Made by a program: the position numbers and the translations under genes
Assembly: GCF_000260715.1 (NCBI RefSeq)
Contig: NC_017834.1
Coordinates: forward strand, 1,426,001 to 1,490,000
DNA: 64,000 bases
Direction: 5' to 3'
DNA from: Bifidobacterium animalis subsp. animalis ATCC 25527
GTDB lineage: Bacteria > Actinomycetota > Actinomycetes > Actinomycetales > Bifidobacteriaceae
The notes under the pieces: generated by a model
Databases searched by the model: none
Seen by the model: only the letters and a program-made list of their open reading frames with translations
What the model was told of the DNA's origin: nothing
Shown here: piece by piece, positions 46,409 to 55,297 of the stretch
Numbering within the stretch: position 1 is the stretch's first letter
Layout: every line of letters begins with the position of its first letter

Positions 46409-46421
46409 ATATCGTCCGGAC

Positions 46422-46483
46422 CACATATGCACAAATGCCGGGGCCGTGGAGATCTCCACGGCCCCGGCATTTGTGCATATGTG
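46422..46483. terminator. 62-base perfect palindrome between convergent genes
   Basis: 46422-46452 is the perfect reverse complement of 46453-46483, with no unpaired centre (AGATCT across the axis; outer arm CACATATGCACAAATGCC). It lies between the stops of the patatin (46408) and SPFH (46493) genes. The RNA of either strand folds into one long hairpin, so a bidirectional terminator is the simplest reading. Confidence 0.8.
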
Positions 46484-46492
46484 CGTATGAGA

Positions 46493-47401
46493 TCAGTTCT
46501 GGGGACTGGATTCCTGCGTGGTGAGCATCGCCTGCGTCATCTGGTTGAACAGCTCCGAATAGCCGCCCGGCGTGGCCGCCGGCATCACCAACGTCTTCGC
46601 GTTCTTCGATTCCGAGAGCGAGCGCAGCACATCGAGATACTGGTTGAACAGCACCACGTTGTTCACCGCGCCAATGTCCATGCCAACTTCCTGCAGGCTC
46701 TTGATCTGGTCCACAATGCCATCGGCGATCTCGCGGCGGTAATTCGCCTGGCCCTCGCCCTGCAGACGCACCTTCTCCGCTTCAGCGGCCGCCTGGGTCT
46801 CGATCTGGATGCGCATGGCCTCGGCATGCTGGCGAGTCGCCTCCTTTTCGCGCTGGGCCGCGTTGATCGAGTCCATGGCTGATTTCACCGCGGGGCTCGG
46901 GTCGATGGCCGTGATCAGCGTCTTCACCACGGTGAAGCCGAAGCGCGCCATTTCGGAACCTACCGTCTGCTGCACGTCGGCCGCCACGGAATCCTTCCTG
47001 GCGAAGGCGTCGTCGAGTGTGAGCATCGGAATGGCCGAACGCAGTGCGTCTTCCATATAGGAACACAGCTGACCCTGCGGATCACGGAGCTCATAGTAGG
47101 CCTTCGCCACGTTGTCCGGATTCACGCGGTACTGCGTGCTCGCCACAATCGTGACGAACACGTTGTCGAGCGTCTTCGTTTCCAACTTCACATTGAGCTG
47201 CGAGACGCGCATATTCGTCTTCATCGCAATGCGGTCGACGAACGGAATCAGCAGATGGATGCCTGCGAACCTCACGGAGCGGAATTTGCCGAATCGTTCG
47301 ATAATGTACGCCTGCTGTTGCGGCACCACATAGATCGCCATGCACAGCAGCACAATCACCACCAATGCAACGACGCCGATTCCGATAAGCGATGGGCTCA
47401 T
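46493..47401 (-). CDS. SPFH/band-7 (stomatin-like) membrane protein
   Basis: 302 residues. One N-terminal membrane segment (LIGIGVVALVVIVLLCMAIYVV, given as GVVALVVIVLLCMAIYVV) is followed by the band-7 domain (QQQAYIIERFGKF, GIHLLIPFVDRIA, VDVQQTVGSEMARFGF type) and a helical stretch (INAAQREKEATRQHAEAMR). QmcA/stomatin homologues assemble as large membrane rings and gather proteases or other partners. The NfeD partner often found next to them is absent here. The ATG at 47401 has GAGGG upstream. Confidence 0.92.
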   Translation of the reverse strand: MSPSLIGIGVVALVVIVLLCMAIYVVPQQQAYIIERFGKFRSVRFAGIHLLIPFVDRIAMKTNMRVSQLNVKLETKTLDNVFVTIVASTQYRVNPDNVAKAYYELRDPQGQLCSYMEDALRSAIPMLTLDDAFARKDSVAADVQQTVGSEMARFGFTVVKTLITAIDPSPAVKSAMDSINAAQREKEATRQHAEAMRIQIETQAAAEAEKVRLQGEGQANYRREIADGIVDQIKSLQEVGMDIGAVNNVVLFNQYLDVLRSLSESKNAKTLVMPAATPGGYSELFNQMTQAMLTTQESSPQN

Positions 47402-47550
47402 GTTCTCCCTCTTTCTGTATCCCGTACCCGGTATTCATTCGGGCACCTCCTCCAACCGTATCGAACCGCGGATTCCACTCCCATCGCGTTTTCGGGAGAT
47501 GGAATTTTTACGGCATGTTTGGTCCACGAGCTGAGATGAACGGTCCGCAT

Positions 47551-47584
47551 ACAAAACGGGCGTCTCCCGTAGGGGAGGCGCCCG
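47551..47584 (-). terminator. Terminator after the amino-acid binding protein gene
   Basis: A 12-bp stem with one G-U pair (47557-47568 with 47573-47584) is followed on the minus strand by TTTTGT. It lies 48 bases beyond the stop at 47632. Confidence 0.8.
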
Positions 47585-47631
47585 CCCTGTTCCCCGCGAT
47601 CACACGATGTCATCGCCGAGTCGAATTCGAC

Positions 47632-48540
47632 TCATTTCTCGATCACTCCGGATTCCACCACGATGTCGTCCGGATTGACCTCATCGCCGTACACCGGCTT
47701 GAGCGTCTTCTCGAAGTCCTTGTGGAAGAAATTCTCCTTGCCAAGCTTCACGATCTCGTCGTTGATGTAGTCGAGCAGCTCCTTGTTGCCCTTCTGCACC
47801 GCGGCGGCGATCACGTCGACGTCGCCGATCTCGGTCACGTCCACACGGTAGCCTTTGTTCGCCTTGGCCCATGCGAGCACCTCGGTGTTGTCGGTGCTCA
47901 TCGCGTCGCCACGGCCGTCGAGCAGCGCGTTGTAGGCGTCGGCGTACTGGTCGTACTTCTGCAGCTTGATCTCGGGGTGGTTCTTCTCGAAGTAGGTCTC
48001 GGCGGTCGTGCCCTTGGCCACGATCAGCGTCTTGCCGTTGAGGTCCTTCACGTCCTTGATCGGCGCCGTATCCGGTGCCACGATGCCGAGCGCGACCTTC
48101 ATGTACGGCTTCGAGAAGTCGACCTTCTCGGCGCGTTCCGGGGTCTCGGTGAAGTTTGCAAGCGTGACGTCCACCTTGTTCGACGCGAGCACGTCCACAC
48201 GCGCCGCCGGATCGACCGACGTGTACACGGGCTTCACCCCGAGGCCGTCGGCGAGCGCCTGGGCGAACTCGATGTCGTAGCCGGCGTACTTGCCGTCTTT
48301 GTCCACATAGCCGAACGGTGCCTTGTCGGAGAACACCGCCACACGCAGCTCGCCCGACTTCTTGATCTCGTCGAGCGTGCGCGCCTTGGCGTTCGTGCTG
48401 TTCTGCGTATTGCCGGAGGCAGATCCCGCCTCGCTCGGCGTTGAAGCGGACGGACCGCAGGCCGCCACAGCGGTGATCATCATCACTGCGGCTCCCGCCG
48501 CCGCGACTGCCTTACCCAACTGTTTGAAAAGTGAGCTCAT
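47632..48540 (-). CDS. Polar amino-acid ABC transporter, substrate-binding lipoprotein
   Basis: 302 residues. Lipoprotein signal with AVMMITAVAACG as lipobox, then a type II periplasmic-binding fold of the SBP_bac_3 family: LRVAVFSDKAPFGYVDKDGK, YAGYDIEFAQALADGLGVKP, VDVTLANFTETPERA and GKTLIVAKGTTAETYFEKNH. Ligand likely glutamate, glutamine, cystine or a similar polar amino acid; sequence alone does not choose. It is last in the permease-permease-ATPase-binding protein run. The ATG at 48540 has AAGGG in range. Confidence 0.92.
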   Translation of the reverse strand: MSSLFKQLGKAVAAAGAAVMMITAVAACGPSASTPSEAGSASGNTQNSTNAKARTLDEIKKSGELRVAVFSDKAPFGYVDKDGKYAGYDIEFAQALADGLGVKPVYTSVDPAARVDVLASNKVDVTLANFTETPERAEKVDFSKPYMKVALGIVAPDTAPIKDVKDLNGKTLIVAKGTTAETYFEKNHPEIKLQKYDQYADAYNALLDGRGDAMSTDNTEVLAWAKANKGYRVDVTEIGDVDVIAAAVQKGNKELLDYINDEIVKLGKENFFHKDFEKTLKPVYGDEVNPDDIVVESGVIEK

Positions 48541-48588
48541 ATTTCCCTTTCGTGCCCGGTTTTTCCTTGTCTCTTTCCTTGTGGAAAT

Positions 48589-49482
48589 CTAATTGTGTGC
48601 AGGCTGGCCGTCTCCCGTGCCATCCTCGTCGAACGCTTCAAGGCGCTCATGGGCCTGTGCGCTGCGATGGCGTTCGAAGTCGAAGGAATGCAGGAATTCC
48701 TTGGCGCGCTCGGTCTGCGGATCGGTGAAGAACCGCTCGGCATTCGTGGAGCGGTCTGCAATCTGCCCGTCGGCGAGCAGAATCACCCGGTCGGCGATGG
48801 CACGCGCGAACTGCATCTCATGCGTGACGATGAGCATCGTCTGCCCGGCATCGGCCAGTTCGACGACCACTTCAAGCACTTCATGCACCATCTCAGGGTC
48901 GAGTGCGGCGGTGATCTCGTCGAGCAGCAGAATCTCGGGGTGCAGAATCAACGCGCGGCAGATCGCCACACGCTGGCGCTGGCCGCCGGAAAGCTCATGC
49001 GGCTTGGCATGCGCGCGGTCGGCGAGATGCACGCGATCGAGCAGTTCCATCGCCTCCCGCTCCACTTCGGCCTTCTTTCGCTTCTGCACGAGCATCGGCG
49101 CCATGGTGATGTTGCCGAGCACGTCCTTGTTCGGGAACAGCTCATAGCTTTGGAACACCATGCCGAACTTCGTGCGCAGCGACTCGGGCCGCTTCGCACG
49201 GCTGGATTTCTCGTTCCCGGGCTTGCCCGTTTCGATCACCTGGCCGTCCAATGCGATCGTGCCGCCCTGAATCGGCTCCAGACCGGCGATGGTACGCAGC
49301 AGCGTGGATTTGCCGGAGCCCGACGGTCCCACAATCACCAGCACCTTGCCCTTCGGCACCGAGAACGAGATGCCGTCGAACACGTTCCGATCGGCGTCCG
49401 CATAGTGCTTGAGCAGGTCGGTTACCTGCAGTGCCGGCACGTCGGCCGGTGCCGCGGCAACGGAATCTGTACGCTCAGTCAT
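48589..49482 (-). CDS. Polar amino-acid ABC transporter ATPase
   Basis: 297 residues of the GlnQ/GltL type. Walker A GPSGSGKST, Q-loop MVFQSYELFPNKDVLGNI, signature ELSGGQRQRVAICRAL, Walker B ILLLDEITAALDPEM and H-loop MLIVTHEMQFARAIADRV. A 30-residue C-terminal tail is extra. The start overlaps the end of the permease gene by eight bases, showing translational coupling. Confidence 0.95.
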   Translation of the reverse strand: MTERTDSVAAAPADVPALQVTDLLKHYADADRNVFDGISFSVPKGKVLVIVGPSGSGKSTLLRTIAGLEPIQGGTIALDGQVIETGKPGNEKSSRAKRPESLRTKFGMVFQSYELFPNKDVLGNITMAPMLVQKRKKAEVEREAMELLDRVHLADRAHAKPHELSGGQRQRVAICRALILHPEILLLDEITAALDPEMVHEVLEVVVELADAGQTMLIVTHEMQFARAIADRVILLADGQIADRSTNAERFFTDPQTERAKEFLHSFDFERHRSAQAHERLEAFDEDGTGDGQPAHN

Positions 49483-50149
49483 TTGCCCACCTCTTTTCGA
49501 GTGCGTGCGCCACCAACGACAACGGCCAGCACACGATGAAGTACATCAGGAAGATCACGCCGTACACCCACAGTGTTCCGGTCGGGTACTGGAATCGGTT
49601 CGCGTCAATGATCTGCTGCCCCACCTTGATCACCTCGACCACGCCGAGCAGCACGGCAAGCGAGGTCGTCTTCACAATGCGGGTCGACAGGTTCACCGCA
49701 CCCGGCAGGAGGCGACGAACCGCCTGCGGCAGAATCACATGGACGAATGCCTGCCAGTTGCTCAGTCCCAGCATGTAGGAGGTCTCGTATTGGATCTGCG
49801 GGATCGATTGGAGCGCCCCGCGCACGAGATCGCCAAGCTCGGCACCGCCCCACAGCACGAACACGAACACGCATGACGCCGTGGCATCCATATTCCAGTT
49901 CGACATTCTCGCAATGCCGTAGAATGCGATGAACAGCAACGCCAGCTGCGGCATGATGCGAATGAAGTCGAGATACACACGCATGACGAAGCGGATGACC
50001 GGGTTGCGCAGCGTCATCAGCCAGCCGCACAGCAATCCCACCGGAATGCTCAACCCGACGGAGACCGCGGCAATCCAGATCGTCACCCACAGGCCCTGCA
50101 GCAGGCGGGGGAACACGCCCGGTTCGAGCAGAATGTTAGCGCCTTGCAT
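49475..50149 (-). CDS. Polar amino-acid ABC transporter permease 2
   Basis: 224 residues from the ATG at 50149, with GGAGG seven bases upstream. Five or so membrane segments of the HisMQ type with the EAA loop (SWQAF-type: MLGLSNWQAFVHVILPQAVR). It pairs with the permease encoded just upstream, whose 3' end overlaps it by 14 bases. Confidence 0.93.
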   Translation of the reverse strand: MQGANILLEPGVFPRLLQGLWVTIWIAAVSVGLSIPVGLLCGWLMTLRNPVIRFVMRVYLDFIRIMPQLALLFIAFYGIARMSNWNMDATASCVFVFVLWGGAELGDLVRGALQSIPQIQYETSYMLGLSNWQAFVHVILPQAVRRLLPGAVNLSTRIVKTTSLAVLLGVVEVIKVGQQIIDANRFQYPTGTLWVYGVIFLMYFIVCWPLSLVAHALEKRWAND

Positions 50150-50792
50150 AGTCGAACCTCCTCTCAAGCCAAGTGCCGAGAATGGAAATCGGCAGCAGAA
50201 TGATCAGATAGGTCACGATGAGCATGAACAGCGCCTCGTAAGTGTTGTAATACATGCCCATGAGGTCCTTCGCCATGTACATGACGTCGGCGAGTGCGAT
50301 GGCCGAGACCACCGACGATTCCTTGATGAGGAAGATCACATTCGCCACAATGCCCGGTGTGGATATGCTCACCGCCTGCGGTACGATCACCCGCGTGAGC
50401 GTCTGCCAGGTGTTGAAGCCGAGCATGTACGCATTCTCGCGCTGGATCTGCGGCACGGATTGCAGTCCGGCGCGCATCGATTCCGCCATGTAGGAGCCGC
50501 CGAGGAACCCGAGTCCCACAATCGCGCAGAGTTCCGCGGACCAGACGAAGCCCATCTTCGGCAAACCGAAGTAGAGGAAGTACAGCTGCACCAGCAATGG
50601 CGTGTTGCGGCTGACCTCGATGTAGACGGTGGTGATCTGCCTGAGCACCGGGATTCGCGCGGTCTCTATGGCCGCGCAGATGATGCCGGTGAGTAGCGCG
50701 AGCGCAATGCCGAACACGGAGATGAACAGGGTCATCCACGCACCGTTCACGAAGAACGGGGCATATTTGGCCACGAATGCCCAATCGAACAT
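50136..50792 (-). CDS. Polar amino-acid ABC transporter permease 1
   Basis: 218 residues from the ATG at 50792, with GGAGG eight bases upstream. HisMQ-type permease: VNGAWMTLFISVFGIALALL, EVSRNTPLLVQLYFLYFGLP and the EAA loop MLGFNTWQTLTRVIVPQA. First gene of the four-gene operon; the 171 bases before it, up to the aminotransferase stop, hold only short palindromes such as GAATGCCATATGGCATTC (50929-50946). Confidence 0.93.
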   Translation of the reverse strand: MFDWAFVAKYAPFFVNGAWMTLFISVFGIALALLTGIICAAIETARIPVLRQITTVYIEVSRNTPLLVQLYFLYFGLPKMGFVWSAELCAIVGLGFLGGSYMAESMRAGLQSVPQIQRENAYMLGFNTWQTLTRVIVPQAVSISTPGIVANVIFLIKESSVVSAIALADVMYMAKDLMGMYYNTYEALFMLIVTYLIILLPISILGTWLERRFDYARR

Positions 50793-50963
50793 GTATGGGC
50801 CTCCCTTTGCTGCTGTCTGTGCTGTATTCTTTGGCTGTGGCTGCGTCTTGCGCCACGCCAAGCGTGTATGAGTCACGTTACGCGCGCGCCACGCCACTCA
50901 CATACTGAGATTGCATGATGAGATTGACGAATGCCATATGGCATTCGAATTGGAATGCGACAA

Positions 50964-52148
50964 TCAACAACAACAGGTACCGATGCGCTCGACCGCCTCG
51001 GCCAGGCGCTCGTCGGGCTGCAGCAGGCTCAGGCGCACGTACTGTGCGCCCACGTTGCCGAAACAGGTGCCGGGTAGCACCGCCACGCCCGCCTTGTCGA
51101 GCAGGTCGTCGGCGAACTCCTCGCCGCTCCTGCCGGCAGGGGCATGCATCCACACATACAGTCCGCCCTGTGAATCGAACAGATCGTACCCGAGTTCGCG
51201 CAGGCCATCGGCCACGATGGCGCGGCGGCCCGCATAATGCGCGGCCTGCCTTTCGACGCAGGTCTGGTCGCTGTTCAACGCGGCCACACCGGCATCCTGC
51301 ACGAACGAAGTAATCATAGAACCCATTTGATAGTGGAAATTCTTCGCCACGTCAAGAATGCGTTCGCTACCGGCGATGAATCCGGCACGCCATCCCGCCA
51401 TCGCATACATCTTCGAGAGCGAGCAGATCTCCACCGTGCACTCCCGCTCCGGCGACCCGGCCGGCGTATGGGCCACGACCTCGAGCAGACTGTGCTGCTG
51501 CTCCTCCACTCCCAAGCCGGCGTAGGCGAAATCGTGCACGACCACGAAGTCATATTCCACGGCGAGTTTCACGGCCTGTTCGAAAAACACCAACGGCGCC
51601 TGCGCGCCGGTGGGATTGTTCGGGTAGTTGAGCACGAGCAGCCTCACGCCATCCCACACCGAAGCAGGCACCGCATCGAGGTCCGGCAGCCAGCCCAACT
51701 CGGCCTTCGCGGGAAGCAGCACCTCATGCGCGCCCCGCATATTGGCCATGCAATGGTAGGAGGGGTAGTACGGGTCGGCGAACGCCACCGCGTCACCCTC
51801 GTCGAGCAGTATGCTGAACAGGTCGGCCAGGCCGTCCACGGCGCCCTCCACCGCGAACAGTTCGCGGTTTGCATCGAGTTCGACGCCATGCACATTGTGA
51901 TACCAGTTCGCCGCCGCCTCGAGGAACGACGGCTTGCCGTCGAACGGTGTGTAGCATGCATTGAGCGGATCGTCCACGGCGGCACGGGTCACCTCGCGAA
52001 TGAACTCCTCGGGGAAACCGTCGGGATTGCCTTTCGACAGATCGATCACATCGACGCCCCGACCCCGTGCGGCGAGCACCTTCCGATCCATGCGCTCGAA
52101 CACGTTCGGCGGAATCTGCAATGCCACCTTGGCGAAATGAATGGCCAT
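50964..52148 (-). CDS. PLP-dependent class I/II aminotransferase
   Basis: 394 residues from the ATG at 52148 (GGAG seven bases upstream). IDLSKGNPDGFPEEF, the cofactor-contact NYPNNPTGA, the Asp of VVHDFAYAGLG and the Schiff-base Lys in CSLSKMYAMAGWRAGF place it with DapC/AspC-like transaminases. It lies between metNIQ and the polar amino-acid ABC operon, so a role in methionine, cysteine or other amino-acid turnover is likely, but the substrate is not visible. The C-terminus GTCCC is unusual. Confidence 0.9.
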   Translation of the reverse strand: MAIHFAKVALQIPPNVFERMDRKVLAARGRGVDVIDLSKGNPDGFPEEFIREVTRAAVDDPLNACYTPFDGKPSFLEAAANWYHNVHGVELDANRELFAVEGAVDGLADLFSILLDEGDAVAFADPYYPSYHCMANMRGAHEVLLPAKAELGWLPDLDAVPASVWDGVRLLVLNYPNNPTGAQAPLVFFEQAVKLAVEYDFVVVHDFAYAGLGVEEQQHSLLEVVAHTPAGSPERECTVEICSLSKMYAMAGWRAGFIAGSERILDVAKNFHYQMGSMITSFVQDAGVAALNSDQTCVERQAAHYAGRRAIVADGLRELGYDLFDSQGGLYVWMHAPAGRSGEEFADDLLDKAGVAVLPGTCFGNVGAQYVRLSLLQPDERLAEAVERIGTCCC

Positions 52149-52343
52149 GCCTGCTCTCCTCTTTCTCGTTCCTGGTTCCTTGTTCCTTGCGTTTTCCCTT
52201 GCGTACAAAGCCCTCAGGCCCATCTGCCCATGCCGCGCATGGCATGGACGGAAGGCGACGGACAGTGCGGGCGTAACCCCGCAGTGTTGCGTGCGGATTG
52301 TGAATGCGTTGCAGGGGAACCGACTATTCCATAAGCGCATTAA

Positions 52344-52372
52344 GCGCGCACCCGACTTTCGCGGATGCGCGC
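52344..52372 (-). terminator. Hairpin after metI
   Basis: GCGCGCA (52344-52350) pairs with TGCGCGC (52366-52372) 16 bases beyond the metI stop. There is no T-run, so this is only a possible terminator. Confidence 0.4.
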
Positions 52373-52387
52373 CATGGACGTACGAAC

Positions 52388-53047
52388 TCAGTGGGTGACC
52401 CTGACGGCGATGCGATCGCCGACCCACTGGATCACCTGTACGAGCACGATGAGCAGCAGCACGATGGCGACGAGCACGCCGGTTTCATAACGGTTGTAGC
52501 CGTATTGAATGGCCAGATCGCCGATGCCACCGGCACCGATGGTGCCCACCATGGCCGAATAGCCGAGCAGCGAGATGATCGTGAGCACAATGCCGCGAAT
52601 GTAACTCGGCAACGCCTGCGGGAAAATCGCGCCGAAGATGATCTGCCGCAACGGAGCGCCGGTGGAGATGGCCGCCTCGAGCAATCCTTCATCCACCTCC
52701 TGGAATGCGTTCTCCGCCACGCGAGCGAAGAACGACACCGCGGCAATCGACAATGCAATCGCGCCACCGGTGGGCGTGTATGGGTCGCCGATGAGCAACT
52801 GGATGAGCGGAATCAACACGACGAGCAGAATGAGGAACGGCATCGAGCGGATCGCGTTCACCACGAACCCGACAATCTCATTGACCGCATGGTTCGGCGT
52901 GAACAGTCTGTGCTGCGTGAGGTAGAGCAACACGGCGAGGGCGGTGCCGAGCACCACGCCGATCAACGTGGCCACACCCACCATGAAGAACGTGTCCCAT
53001 AGCGCTTTGCCGAGATTGTCTTGCAGAATCTCCAACGTCTCGCTCAT
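52388..53047 (-). CDS. metI: Methionine ABC transporter permease
   Basis: 219 residues with five membrane segments and the MetI pattern: NLGKALWDTFFMVGVATLIG, NAIRSMPFLILLVVLIPL, the coupling loop GAPLRQIIFGAIFPQALP and SYIRGIVLTIISLLGYSAMVG (split GIVLTIISLLGYSAMVG). GGAGGTG precedes the ATG at 53047, which lies inside the last codons of metN (4-base overlap). Confidence 0.94.
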   Translation of the reverse strand: MSETLEILQDNLGKALWDTFFMVGVATLIGVVLGTALAVLLYLTQHRLFTPNHAVNEIVGFVVNAIRSMPFLILLVVLIPLIQLLIGDPYTPTGGAIALSIAAVSFFARVAENAFQEVDEGLLEAAISTGAPLRQIIFGAIFPQALPSYIRGIVLTIISLLGYSAMVGTIGAGGIGDLAIQYGYNRYETGVLVAIVLLLIVLVQVIQWVGDRIAVRVTH

Positions 53048-54228
53048 GCGAGCACCTCCTCGTTGTCTGTCCGAACATCGTTTACGTCGCCGTATGTGCC
53101 AATCAACCGATTGGCCGCCGCTTCGCCAGCGAATGCCTCATCCACCGAATGCCCCAGATCGTCGTTCAGGTCTTCGCTCAGTTCACGCCACGAATGGACG
53201 TGCTCGGCGAGCTCGTCGATGGCGTCCTGCACGATCTGCGCCCCCTGCTGGCCGCCCTGTCGCGCACTGACCAGCACGATGAGCGTGCCCACGGCTTGCG
53301 TGCCGAAATAGCCTACATTGCCGTGCAGCACGTTGATTGACACATCGTGGTGTTGAGCGACCTCGCTGATGAGCGGACGGAACGCACCATCGTCCCTGTA
53401 GCGCAGCTCGATCAATCGCCCGGGCGGCAATTGCGGCACCAGCTGTTCGGGAATCGCAATGCCCAGGTAACGCTCCACCAGCACCTGCGTGGTCGGGTGA
53501 TGCGGTGACGAGAACACGTCGAAGGTGGTGCCCTGCTCCACAATCACGCCTTGTTCCATTACCGCAACGTCGTCGAAGATGGCCTTCGCCACATCGAACT
53601 GGTGGGTGATGAACACGATCGTGATGCCCAGTTCGGTGTTGATGCGCTTGAGCAGTGTGAGAATCTCCTCGGTGGTTTCCAGATCCAGTGCGCTCGTGGC
53701 CTCGTCGCACAACAGTATGCGCGGCGAGTTGGCAAGGGCGCGCGCTATGGAGACACGCTGTTTCTGGCCACCCGACAGACTGGATGGGTAGCTGTCCACC
53801 TTTTCGGCCAATCCCACGATGCCCAGCAGCTCCTCCACACGGGCGCGACGCCCCTTCTTCGGCCAGCCGCCCGCTTGGAGCGCGAATTCGACGTTCCTGC
53901 CCACCGTCACATTGTCGATGAGATTGAATCCCTGGAATATGAATCCGATCTTCTTACGAAGCTCACGCAGCGCTCCGCCCTTGAGATCGGTCACGTCGTG
54001 GCCGTCTATGATCACCTGGCCCTCGGTAGGCCGCTCGAGCAGGTTGATCGTGCGCACCAACGTCGACTTGCCCGCGCCGGAGAAGCCCACGATGCCGAAG
54101 ATCTCGCCTTCGCGCACATGCACGGTGACGTCCTTGACGGCTTCGACCGTGCGCCCGCCCTCACGGAAGGTGACGGAGATGTGGTTCAGTTCGATGATCG
54201 TGCTGGAATCTGTGTTCTGTACACCCAT
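53044..54228 (-). CDS. metN: Methionine ABC transporter ATPase
   Basis: 394 residues from the ATG at 54228. Walker A GFSGAGKST, signature SLSGGQKQRVSIARAL, Walker B ILLCDEATSALDLE, H-loop ITIVFITHQFDVAKAI. After the ATPase core the C-terminal NIL domain (ALISEVAQHHDVSINVLHGN-type segment, about 295-370) is the ligand-sensing part that lets bound methionine inhibit transport. The last 40 residues extend beyond it. Order metQ-metN-metI on one strand supports the assignment. Confidence 0.95.
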   Translation of the reverse strand: MGVQNTDSSTIIELNHISVTFREGGRTVEAVKDVTVHVREGEIFGIVGFSGAGKSTLVRTINLLERPTEGQVIIDGHDVTDLKGGALRELRKKIGFIFQGFNLIDNVTVGRNVEFALQAGGWPKKGRRARVEELLGIVGLAEKVDSYPSSLSGGQKQRVSIARALANSPRILLCDEATSALDLETTEEILTLLKRINTELGITIVFITHQFDVAKAIFDDVAVMEQGVIVEQGTTFDVFSSPHHPTTQVLVERYLGIAIPEQLVPQLPPGRLIELRYRDDGAFRPLISEVAQHHDVSINVLHGNVGYFGTQAVGTLIVLVSARQGGQQGAQIVQDAIDELAEHVHSWRELSEDLNDDLGHSVDEAFAGEAAANRLIGTYGDVNDVRTDNEEVLA

Positions 54229-54279
54229 GTTCCCTCGTTGTTCATGCCTGCGATGCATTGTCTCGGTCACTTGAGCCGC

Positions 54280-55176
54280 TCACTCGGCCCACGATGCCGG
54301 CTTGCCGAAGTCCTTGAACTTGCTGGCGGCGATAGCTTGCCTGAATTCGTCACTGCCGAGCAAATCGCGCACAGTCTTGGCGAAATGCGTGTCTTTGTTC
54401 TGGCCGGCAATGGCGAACACCTCGATCACCCCGTCGTCCTGCTGCTCCAGGGCAAGTGCGTTCTTCGGGTCGAGACCGGCGGCCCAGGAGTAGTTGCCGG
54501 GGACAAGCGAGACGTCCACGGTGTCGAGCGATCGGGCCAGCTGGGCAGCGTCGATTGGCTTGATGTTCAGGTGCTTCGGATTGCTGGTGATGTCGTTCAC
54601 CGAGGCCTTCGTGGCATCCACGCCGTCTTTGATCGTCACGAGCTTGTTCTGCTGGAGCACTCCGAGGCTGCGGGCGAGATTCGAACCGTCGTTCGCAATG
54701 GCCACGGTGGCGCCGTCCGCAATCTCATCGATCGAGTGATACTTGTTCGAATAGATGCCTAGACCGAGCGTCGGCGTCTGGCCCAGCGAAATGAGATCCA
54801 GACTGTTGTCGGCGCTGAACTTCTTCAGGTAGTTGCCGTGCTGCATCAGATTCGCATCGATTTTGCCGGAGGTCAACGCCTTGTCGGGCTGCACGTAGTC
54901 GTTGAACACCTTCGTGCTCACCTCGTACCCCTTCTCTTTGAGCAGCGGCGCGAACACCTCCTCGACCATGTCGCCATACGGTCCCGCGCATACGCCGATC
55001 GTCACCTTCGTCGTCTTGCCATCCACAGGTTCGGCAATGCCCTCGGCGCTGGCGTTCTGCGCAGTGCCGCAGGCGGCATTGCCAAACAGTGTCGCCGCGG
55101 CGAGCACAGCGGCGAAGGCTCGCGTGAGCGTCCTACGCTTCGATTTCAGGGTGGTGAATGCGGTTGCGATGGTCAT
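54280..55176 (-). CDS. metQ: Methionine-binding lipoprotein
   Basis: 298 residues from the ATG at 55176 (MTIATAFTTLKSKRR). Signal peptide with lipobox LFGNAACG; NlpA/MetQ family body: KVTIGVCAGPYGDMVEEVFA, DYVQPDKALTSGKIDANLMQ (split at 20), YSNKYHSIDEIADGATVAI and LGVLQQNKLVTIKDG. It delivers methionine to MetNI. 51 bases separate it from metN. No SAM or T-box riboswitch is visible in the 121 bases upstream. Confidence 0.94.
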   Translation of the reverse strand: MTIATAFTTLKSKRRTLTRAFAAVLAAATLFGNAACGTAQNASAEGIAEPVDGKTTKVTIGVCAGPYGDMVEEVFAPLLKEKGYEVSTKVFNDYVQPDKALTSGKIDANLMQHGNYLKKFSADNSLDLISLGQTPTLGLGIYSNKYHSIDEIADGATVAIANDGSNLARSLGVLQQNKLVTIKDGVDATKASVNDITSNPKHLNIKPIDAAQLARSLDTVDVSLVPGNYSWAAGLDPKNALALEQQDDGVIEVFAIAGQNKDTHFAKTVRDLLGSDEFRQAIAASKFKDFGKPASWAE

Positions 55177-55297
55177 GGGTCTTCTCTTTCTCTCGTGACT
55201 GCGGATTCCAAGCAGCGTCGGCAACGCAGCGTCAGGCAATCTGTGAATATGAAATCTGAAATCTGTGAATATTGAATATGGCGATGGGGAGGCCGTG

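Noticed and set aside
50929..50946. Palindrome GAATGCCATATGGCATTC as an operator
   Set aside because: It lies downstream of the aminotransferase and 137 bases upstream of the permease start, with no promoter overlap that I can identify; left as a note only.
55177..55297. SAM riboswitch before metQ
   Set aside because: None of the SAM-I, SAM-II or SAM/SAH core elements was found; the stretch is short and low in structure.
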